DNA of 25,573 nt, taken from positions 1-25,573 of the IMG/VR virus record IMGVR_UViG_3300020722_000007. One strand, written 5' to 3'. Both the position numbers and the translations under genes were made by a program. Under the pieces are notes generated by a model. It was not told the origin of the DNA. It searched no databases and was given only the letters and a program-made list of their open reading frames with translations. Below are positions 20,659 through 25,573 of the stretch, piece by piece. The DNA is from a virus. Every line of letters begins with the position of its first letter. The first letter of the stretch is position 1.

Positions 20659-21609
20659 ATGATAAATGATTATTATATTTACAAAGTTACTCACAAGATT
20701 ACTAATGAATATTATATAGGACTAAGATCTAGAATTAAAGATTTGTTATTAGATTTAGATTGGATAGAAAAAGATTTTTATTTTGGATCTCAACAGGGTT
20801 GGAAAGAAATCAAAAATTTATCTCAAAAAGAAAAATCACTGATTTTTAATAAAGAAATTTTACGAGTATTAAATCAAGTTACACAAGAATATGCATCTAG
20901 TATAGAAATGTCTTATATACTTAAATATATAAAAGACGAAAAAAATAAAAATTATACATCTAGTACAAATGGTGGGTGGCCTACTGGAAATAAAAATCCA
21001 TCTTCTATAAGTAGAAAAAATAAAATTCCATTAAATTCAATAGTTTTTTTTAGAGATGAACCTTATAGATTAAATCAACTACTTAAATTTTTTAACTTAG
21101 AGGAATTATATGATTTAGTTAAAAATAAGCACGTACTTTATTATAAAGATTATTTAAAGGGGAATTTTTATAATCATACTAAAAAATTAGTTATTTTTAA
21201 TGAAGTTAAATCAGCTTTAGAGTGGTGTGCAGATAATAGATTAAATATAGATAAAACTCTTAAGTCAACAGGATTATTAAAGTGGTATTTAGAAAAAAAT
21301 AATATAAACTATAGAGAAATTACTAAAGCAGAATTATTAAAAATTCTAAGTACTTGTCAAATTGGAATAAAAAAACCAGGAGTTTCATTAGCAATGAAAA
21401 TAAATAATCCATCAAAAAGACAAGATGTTAGAGATAAAATAAGTAAAGCTACAAAAGGGAAAAAAAAGAAAGTTAATAATAGTAGTGAATCAAGAGAAAA
21501 AAGGAGATTAAGTCGAATTGGGAAAAAACATTCTAAAGAGACTAGAGAAAAGATGAGTATTTCAAATAAAAAAGCTTGGGAAAAAAGAAGAGTAAGTCAT
21601 GAAAAATAA
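20659..21609 (+). CDS. GIY-YIG homing endonuclease
   Basis: A 316-residue HEG. The GIY-YIG core is DYYIYKVTHKITNEYYIGLRS, followed by a longer spacer (FYFGSQQGWKEIKNL) and YTSSTNGGWPTGNKNPSS in place of the more common NxTxGG. A central region (YRLNQLLKFFNLEELYDLV) is of unknown role. The C-terminus has NUMOD3-like units (KRQDVRDKISKATKGKKKK, RIGKKHSKETREKMS). Very AT-rich. Its stop overlaps the next start by 11 nt. It follows the hydroxymethylase, whose 3' end looks co-converted. Confidence 0.87.
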   Translation: MINDYYIYKVTHKITNEYYIGLRSRIKDLLLDLDWIEKDFYFGSQQGWKEIKNLSQKEKSLIFNKEILRVLNQVTQEYASSIEMSYILKYIKDEKNKNYTSSTNGGWPTGNKNPSSISRKNKIPLNSIVFFRDEPYRLNQLLKFFNLEELYDLVKNKHVLYYKDYLKGNFYNHTKKLVIFNEVKSALEWCADNRLNIDKTLKSTGLLKWYLEKNNINYREITKAELLKILSTCQIGIKKPGVSLAMKINNPSKRQDVRDKISKATKGKKKKVNNSSESREKRRLSRIGKKHSKETREKMSISNKKAWEKRRVSHEK

Positions 21610-21838
21610 TATACTAAAAAATACTGCTATAAATCTCAGAGGATTAAAAAGTTGGTTACAAGAAACTCCATTTGGAAATAATCACTTATCTGATCTACCT
21701 GAGTGGTTTTATAAAACTTTAAGTGATTCTATAGATGATCTAGAAAATTATAATGAAGAACCAGAAAAAGAAGGCGCTCCATCGTGGGCAAGTTTACTCG
21801 AAGCTCCAGACACGCAAAAACGTGTATCAAGACTTTAA
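21599..21838 (+). CDS. Hypothetical protein (79 aa)
   Basis: A 79-residue, mainly helical ORF: LRGLKSWLQETPFGNNHLSDLPEWFYKTLSDSIDDLENYNEEP then the polar tail APSWASLLEAPDTQKR. No recognised domain. The first ~180 nt are AT-rich like the HEG, and the last ~60 nt are native, so the composition break again falls inside a gene beside a HEG. The start overlaps the HEG by 11 nt. Confidence 0.6.
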   Translation: MKNNILKNTAINLRGLKSWLQETPFGNNHLSDLPEWFYKTLSDSIDDLENYNEEPEKEGAPSWASLLEAPDTQKRVSRL

Positions 21839-21852
21839 AAACACAAAGCAAA

Positions 21853-22110
21853 ATGATAAACATCCTCTACTTTTCAACAAAGACATGTCAACCCTGTGCA
21901 ACGTTCAAGCCAGTGGCACAGCAAGCGGCCTCAGAGACAGGCGCAAACATCAGTTACATAGACGCCCAAGACAACGCTACAATGGCCGCTTCTTACGGAG
22001 TGACTTCGGTGCCGACTTTGATATTCCTAAAGAACGGACAGCAAGTAGGCAAGACGATAGGAGCAATGCCAAAGGCGATGCTGATCAACAAAATAAAGCA
22101 ATACTCGTAA
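21853..22110 (+). CDS. Thioredoxin-like protein
   Basis: An 85-residue thioredoxin fold: MINILYFSTKTCQPC with the redox pair Cys12-Gln-Pro-Cys15, VTSVPTLIFLKNG with the cis-proline, and a final helix. It is shorter than the ~105 of E. coli thioredoxin, like several phage members. The ATG at 21853 begins the first strand; a longer frame starting at 21784 lies inside the preceding gene. A natural role would be to re-reduce the Cys-x4-Cys tail of the phage class II RNR, but host redoxins could do the same. Confidence 0.88.
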   Translation: MINILYFSTKTCQPCATFKPVAQQAASETGANISYIDAQDNATMAASYGVTSVPTLIFLKNGQQVGKTIGAMPKAMLINKIKQYS

Positions 22111-22162
22111 GATAAGCTTTACACTCTCAAACTATTTCATTACTTTCATCTAAACACAGAAC

Positions 22163-22414
22163 ATGCAAAAACCACTAGGTGGACAGCAAGCTCCACAACT
22201 CAATGTTACTCTAGACAAGACGACCGCGATCACATGCGATGAGTGCCAAGGACAGATCTTCACAGAAGGGATCATGATCCGTAAGGCGTCAAAATTCTTG
22301 ACTGGCACACCTCAAGACGCCATAGTTCCAATTCCCACCTTCGTTTGTGCAAAGTGTGGACATGTGAACCAAGATTTCCTTCCTAAAGAGCTACAGACTC
22401 AGAAAGATGCCTAA
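22163..22414 (+). CDS. Small zinc-ribbon protein (83 aa)
   Basis: An 83-residue protein with ITCDECQG (Cys-x2-Cys) and, about 39 residues later, FVCAKCGHVN (Cys-x2-Cys), a four-cysteine zinc ribbon. The middle (IFTEGIMIRKASKFLTGTPQDAIVPIPTF) is beta-rich. Such small proteins are common in large phages and have no set function. Native codon use. The RNA element begins 6 nt after the stop codon. Confidence 0.75.
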   Translation: MQKPLGGQQAPQLNVTLDKTTAITCDECQGQIFTEGIMIRKASKFLTGTPQDAIVPIPTFVCAKCGHVNQDFLPKELQTQKDA

Positions 22415-22420
22415 AGCTGG

Positions 22421-22434
22421 ATATTTATTATAGA
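22421..22434 (+). promoter_or_regulatory. ATATTTAT candidate promoter motif (in RNA element, copy 4)
   Basis: ATATTTATTATAGA, at the 5' arm of P1a. Confidence 0.5.
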
Positions 22435-22533
22435 TTATATTACGACTACGACACGTAATCTATAATAAACTTATTGGTCCATTCAATCTCAGAAGGTCGT
22501 AGCTCTGAAGATTTTTTGGACCACTTTTATTTT
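22421..22533 (+). ncRNA. Kissing-loop RNA element upstream of HEG, copy 4
   Basis: P1a pairs 22424-22437 with 22456-22469 (14 bp). P1b TTACG (22440-22444) faces CGTAA (22454-22458), partly competing with P1a. The apical loop contains CTACGAC (22446-22452). P2 pairs GGTCC 22476-22480 with GGACC 22518-22522. P3 pairs CAGA-A-G (22490-22495, A94 bulged) with CTCTG (22503-22507) around GTCGTAG (22496-22502), the exact complement of the first loop. Linker CTTATT and lead-in TTTTATTTTATG conserved. Confidence 0.85.
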
Positions 22534-23253
22534 ATGGCATACATATATAGACATATTAGACTAGATAAGAATGAAGTTTTCTATATCGGGATAGGATCAG
22601 ATAAAAATTATAAAAGAGCGCATACAAAAAAGAATAGAAATAAATACTGGCATAATATAGTAAATCTTACTGATTATAGAGTAGAAATAATCTCAGAAGA
22701 ATGGTTAACTTGGGAAGAATCTTGTGAAAAAGAAAAATTTTGGATTATATTTTATGGCAGAGCAGATTTAAAAAAAGGGACATTAGTTAATATGACAGAT
22801 GGAGGAGATGGAGCGCTTGGGTCTATACTTACAGAAGAAAGAAAAAGACTTATAAGTAAAACTCATAAAGGAAAAAAATTAACAGAAGATCACAAAAGAA
22901 AAATTAGCATCTCTCATAAAGGAATTTCTAATGGACCATGTTCTGAAAAAACTAAGAAAAAAAGAAGTATAGCATTAACAGGAAAAAAACGATCTAAAGA
23001 GACTAAGAAAAAATTAAGTGACGCTCAAAGAGGAAAACATTATTCTGAAGAATCAAGAAAAAAAATGAGTGATCTAAAAAAAGGAGAAAAAAATTATAAC
23101 TTTGGAAAACCCGCGCATAATAGAAGAAAAGTAATAAATTTAGAAACCGGAGAAATATATGATTCTGTTAAACTTGCATCTATAATAAATCATATACACA
23201 AATCTACAATGAATTTATTAATTAAAAAAGGAATAAGATTTAAATATTATTAA
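22534..23253 (+). CDS. GIY-YIG homing endonuclease, paralog of the one at 285
   Basis: A 239-residue HEG. The first 96 residues match the HEG at 285 at about 78 positions (MAYIYRHIRLDKNEVFYIGI and on, through LVNMTDGG). After that the two diverge. This one has NUMOD3 repeats (LTEERKRLISKTHKGKKL, KETKKKLSDAQRGKHY) and a NUMOD1-like end (INLETGEIYDSVKLASIINH), with no zinc finger. So a near-identical nuclease is fused to a different DNA-binding part. The ATG at 22534 is set by the RNA element. It sits 3 nt before the RecB-like gene, whose first ~130 nt are AT-rich. Confidence 0.9.
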   Translation: MAYIYRHIRLDKNEVFYIGIGSDKNYKRAHTKKNRNKYWHNIVNLTDYRVEIISEEWLTWEESCEKEKFWIIFYGRADLKKGTLVNMTDGGDGALGSILTEERKRLISKTHKGKKLTEDHKRKISISHKGISNGPCSEKTKKKRSIALTGKKRSKETKKKLSDAQRGKHYSEESRKKMSDLKKGEKNYNFGKPAHNRRKVINLETGEIYDSVKLASIINHIHKSTMNLLIKKGIRFKYY

Positions 23254-23256
23254 GTT

Positions 23257-24162
23257 ATGCCTAAACAAAATTATCCAGTAGATTATTCTTATCAGAAATC
23301 AATATCTTATTCTCAATATTCATTATATAAATCTTGTCAATATTCATGGTATCTACAGTATGTAAAGAAGCATAAGAAATTTGAGAACTCAATTCATCTA
23401 ACATTTGGAACTTCTCTACACGAGGCATTCCAAGAGTACATTAATATCATGTACACTGTATCAGGCAAAGCGGCCGATTCGATGGACCTCGTTGATTTCT
23501 TCAAGACTCGCATGATAGAGAACTACAAAGAGGCGTTAGAGCAGAACAAAGGAGAACATTTTGTGAAGCCTGAGGTTTTCAAAGAGTTCATCGAAGACGG
23601 CATAGCTATACTAGAATACATCAAGAAGAAGAGGTCAGAGCACTTCAGCCTCAAGAACGAAGAGCTGGTCGGCATAGAGATCCAGATAACAGATCCCGTG
23701 GTAGACGAGATCCCCAACGTTCTGATGATAGGAAGCATAGATCTGATCATGAGAAGCAAGACTACTGGAAAGTACAAGGTATACGACATCAAGACAAGCA
23801 CGTCAGGTTGGAAAGACAAGGACAAGAAGGATCAGACCAAGATCAACCAGGTACTTTTTTACAAGCACTTTTACTCAAAGAAGCTGGGAATCGATCCTGA
23901 GATGGTAGACGTTGAGTTCTTCATAGTTCGTCGCAAGATATATGCTGACGCTGAGTTCCCCATAAAGAGGATCCAGATATTCCAACCGGCACAAGGCAAG
24001 ATCAAGATGAAACAGGCAGTCGAAGACCTCAAGGCGTTTGTCAAAGAGGTGTTCACCCCAGATGGGAAGTATGTAGACAAGCAGTATCCCAAGAACCTAG
24101 ACGGATGCAAGTGGTGTCCATTCAAAGATAATAAAGAGCTTTGTGATAAAAAAATATCTTAA
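23257..24162 (+). CDS. RecB/Cas4-like PD-(D/E)XK nuclease with Fe-S cluster cysteines
   Basis: A 301-residue nuclease. Motifs: SYSQYSLYKSCQYSWYLQY (Cys27), GTSLHEAF (His55), GSIDLI (Asp162), YDIKTS (Asp177, Lys179) and QVLFYKHFY (Gln198, Tyr202). The C-terminal CKWCPFKDNKELC gives Cys284, Cys287 and Cys296. With Cys27 these form the four-cysteine 4Fe-4S pattern seen in Cas4 and AddB nucleases. This indicates an exonuclease of phage recombination, replication or host-DNA breakdown. There is no CRISPR array or other cas gene nearby, so a Cas4 role is not indicated. Native codons after about 23390; AT-rich before, next to the HEG. Confidence 0.88.
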   Translation: MPKQNYPVDYSYQKSISYSQYSLYKSCQYSWYLQYVKKHKKFENSIHLTFGTSLHEAFQEYINIMYTVSGKAADSMDLVDFFKTRMIENYKEALEQNKGEHFVKPEVFKEFIEDGIAILEYIKKKRSEHFSLKNEELVGIEIQITDPVVDEIPNVLMIGSIDLIMRSKTTGKYKVYDIKTSTSGWKDKDKKDQTKINQVLFYKHFYSKKLGIDPEMVDVEFFIVRRKIYADAEFPIKRIQIFQPAQGKIKMKQAVEDLKAFVKEVFTPDGKYVDKQYPKNLDGCKWCPFKDNKELCDKKIS

Positions 24163-24188
24163 AAATATACAACGTAAACATTTTATGT

Positions 24189-24201
24189 ATATTTATAGAT
24201 A
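24189..24201 (+). promoter_or_regulatory. ATATTTAT candidate promoter motif before the RHH gene
   Basis: ATATTTATAGATA, about 7 nt before the ATG at 24208. Confidence 0.5.
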
Positions 24202-24207
24202 AAAGGC

Positions 24208-24438
24208 ATGGATTTACAAGAAAGAACACTGACCTCGATCAAAGTACCTAAGGGGATATACGAGGACTTCAGAGTGCTAACCAAAATGAATAAGATGTAT
24301 TTGCAAGAATTAACTGAAAGAGCACTATTCCTCTACATCACAGATTCTGAATTTAGACATAAGATACACAGCACATACAATACATACTACACAGGTAGTG
24401 CATTCGTCGATCAAGTTAAACAGACAGTAACAAGATAA
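24208..24438 (+). CDS. Ribbon-helix-helix-like small protein (76 aa)
   Basis: A 76-residue protein. LTSIKVPKGIYEDFRVLT gives a short strand followed by a helix, then NKMYLQELTERALFLYIT gives the second helix: the ribbon-helix-helix plan of Arc/CopG-type DNA-binding proteins. The tail (HSTYNTYYTGSAFVDQVKQT) is polar. It could be a transcription regulator or a DNA-binding accessory. A candidate promoter motif precedes it closely. Confidence 0.65.
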   Translation: MDLQERTLTSIKVPKGIYEDFRVLTKMNKMYLQELTERALFLYITDSEFRHKIHSTYNTYYTGSAFVDQVKQTVTR

Positions 24439-24443
24439 GGTAT

Positions 24444-25004
24444 ATGAAAGAAGGTTATATAAAAAAAGAAGATCGCAAAAAGATATTATTTTTGGGCGAT
24501 GATTTGCGAACTCATAGCGGAGTAGCTACGATGTCAAGAGAGATAGTCTTGAACTCAGCCCATAGATTCAACTGGGTACAATTAGCTGGAGGCATAAGCC
24601 ATCCAGAGAAAGGCAAAAGACTGGACCTTTCACAAGACACGAACAATCTTCTTCAGATACCAGACGCATCGGTGATCTTATACCCGACTGACGGATACGG
24701 AAACCCAGACATGGTGCGACAGCTAATCGAGATAGAGAAGCCAGACGCTATCATGCTTTTCACAGACCCGAGGTACTACGTTTGGCTGTTTGACATGGAG
24801 GCAGAGATCAGAAAGAAAGTTCCGATTTGCTATTTACAAATTTGGGATAATTTTCCAGCGCCATTATACAACTCTAGTTTTTATGAATCATGCGATGCAT
24901 TGATGGGAATATCTAAACAATCTAAATTAGTTTCTAAATTAGTATTAGAATCAAGTTATTTAAAAGATAATATTAATATAGTAGATTTAGATAAAAATAA
25001 TTAA
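24444..25004 (+). CDS. Glycosyltransferase (GT4-like), C-terminus missing, beside a HEG
   Basis: A 186-residue ORF covering only the N-terminal half of a glycosyltransferase. ILFLGDDLRTHSGVATMSRE is the nucleotide-sugar-fold start of phage GT-B enzymes. VQLAGGISHPEKGKRLDLSQ, DASVILYPTDGYG, KPDAIMLFTDPRYYVWLF and DALMGISKQS follow. Full-length relatives I recall are 400 residues or more. The frame ends with an AT-rich, charged stretch (SYLKDNINIVDLDKNN) just before a HEG. The gene is therefore interrupted or truncated at codon ~165; the remainder may lie beyond the window. It may glycosylate virion proteins or a modified base. Confidence 0.75.
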   Translation: MKEGYIKKEDRKKILFLGDDLRTHSGVATMSREIVLNSAHRFNWVQLAGGISHPEKGKRLDLSQDTNNLLQIPDASVILYPTDGYGNPDMVRQLIEIEKPDAIMLFTDPRYYVWLFDMEAEIRKKVPICYLQIWDNFPAPLYNSSFYESCDALMGISKQSKLVSKLVLESSYLKDNINIVDLDKNN

Positions 25005-25032
25005 ATTATATTATTTTCTATTACTTTTTCAT

Positions 25033-25046
25033 ATATTTATGATAAA
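25033..25046 (+). promoter_or_regulatory. ATATTTAT candidate promoter motif before the last HEG
   Basis: ATATTTATGATAAA, 10 nt before the ATG at 25057. An in-frame ATG also lies within the motif at 25039. Confidence 0.45.
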
Positions 25047-25056
25047 GATAGATACT

Positions 25057-25573
25057 ATGGAGTATATTAGAAAATGCCCAAAATGTAATAAAGAAATAAA
25101 ATATTTTAATTCAAGTAAATTAAATAGAGCAATAAATGATAATAGTCACTGTAGATCGTGCGCATATAGTGGAAGAATATCTCCACTAAAAGGGAAAAAA
25201 CAGTCAGAAGATCATATAAAAAAAAGAGCAGCTGGAGTAAGTAGATACAGAAAAGGAAAAACAGAAATAGAACTATATGGAGAAGAAAAAGCTAAAGAGG
25301 TAGCTTTAAAGAAAAGTAAATCTCTATTAGGTAAAAAAAGACAAGAATTTAGCGGCGAGTGGAAAAAGAATATGAGTGAAAGTAGGAAAAACTCTAAGGT
25401 CTATAAAGATTGGATGAATTCTGGGGAATATAAAAATAAGAGAAGAGAGATAAATGCAATGAGATATTATGGTATCAGTTTAGAAGATTGGTACGCTATG
25501 ACTACAGAAAAAAGACTTTATTATCTAAAAGTAAGATCTATAACAAGATCACAACCTTTAAAAACTTTAAAAG
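25057..25573 (+). CDS. HNH-type homing endonuclease (partial, runs off the window)
   Basis: Open frame to the right edge, 172 residues without a stop. It begins MEYIRKCPKCNKEIKYF with HCRSCAYSG, a four-cysteine zinc finger, then NUMOD3-like segments (KGKKQSEDHIKKRAAG, LLGKKRQEFSGEWKKNMSES). It ends RYYGISLEDWYAMTTEKRLY then YLKVRSITRSQPLKTL. The last part resembles the lead-in to the HNH core of a large family of phage HNH enzymes; the core itself would be just beyond the edge. AT-rich, like the other HEGs. ATG 25057 is preferred to 25039 because of its spacing from the motif. Confidence 0.7.
   Translation, partial: MEYIRKCPKCNKEIKYFNSSKLNRAINDNSHCRSCAYSGRISPLKGKKQSEDHIKKRAAGVSRYRKGKTEIELYGEEKAKEVALKKSKSLLGKKRQEFSGEWKKNMSESRKNSKVYKDWMNSGEYKNKRREINAMRYYGISLEDWYAMTTEKRLYYLKVRSITRSQPLKTLK

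Noticed and set aside
21784-21852. Long N-terminal extension of thioredoxin
   Set aside because: It lies in the preceding gene in another frame, and the thioredoxin fold begins at 21853.
23257-24162. Cas4 of a CRISPR system
   Set aside because: The four-cysteine PD-(D/E)XK layout is shared by many phage exonucleases, and there are no repeats, spacers or other cas genes.
1-25573. tRNA genes, insertion sequences, prophage attachment sites, CRISPR arrays
   Set aside because: I found no cloverleaf, transposase, terminal inverted repeats with target duplication, or regularly spaced repeats. All repeated units are HEG-linked.

Overview
The window is a dense, entirely plus-strand stretch of a large tailed-phage genome. 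The evidence is a T4 gp41-type replicative helicase, a family A DNA polymerase without a 5' nuclease domain, a B12-dependent ribonucleotide reductase, dUTPase, dCMP deaminase, a thymidylate synthase-fold hydroxymethylase, phage-type GroES and GroEL, a RecB/Cas4-like nuclease, a glycosyltransferase and many overlapping small genes. Few genes have a Shine-Dalgarno sequence, and most starts follow A/T-rich leaders. This would fit a Bacteroidota host, but that is only a weak inference.

Layout: end of an unknown gene (1-175); homing endonuclease (HEG) and replicative helicase (175-2397); small gene; class II RNR broken by a split intein with its own HEG (2730-6223); HEG (6269-7015); metallopeptidase, small membrane protein, small Cys protein and DNA polymerase (7031-10572); HEG (10630-11604); three ATGA-coupled small genes; virion-like protein with a structured leader (12321-13240); groES, small ORFs and groEL (13324-15641); HEG fused to a second groEL tail (15762-16631); methyltransferase, DUF6378-like protein, membrane protein, dUTPase and lipoprotein (16642-18902); HEG (19019-19579); dCMP deaminase and hydroxymethylase (19558-20602); HEG (20659-21609); small gene, thioredoxin and zinc-ribbon protein; HEG (22534-23253); RecB-like nuclease; RHH protein; glycosyltransferase cut short next to a ninth HEG that runs off the window.

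The host genes form one programme: make dNTPs (RNR with thioredoxin as a likely reductant, dUTPase, dCMP deaminase), probably modify cytosine (TS-fold enzyme with the Asn-to-Asp change of dCMP hydroxymethylases), replicate (helicase, polymerase, exonuclease) and fold proteins (GroES/EL). Nine HEGs of three nuclease superfamilies (GIY-YIG, HNH, Vsr-like) take up about 28% of the window.

The most unusual signal is a ~100-nt RNA element that occurs four times (175-284, 15649-15761, 18906-19018, 22421-22533), each time between the stop codon of a host gene and the ATG of a HEG. Each copy folds by eye into a long AU-rich stem with a 7-8 nt apical loop, followed by a GGUCC/GGACC-type stem enclosing a second hairpin. 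The second hairpin's loop is exactly complementary to the first loop. The loop sequences differ completely among the four copies, yet complementarity is kept each time, and the enclosing stem also covaries. I do not recognise it as a known family. A 14-nt motif, ATATTTATNATANA, lies in its first arm and before nine other genes, and is a candidate phage promoter.
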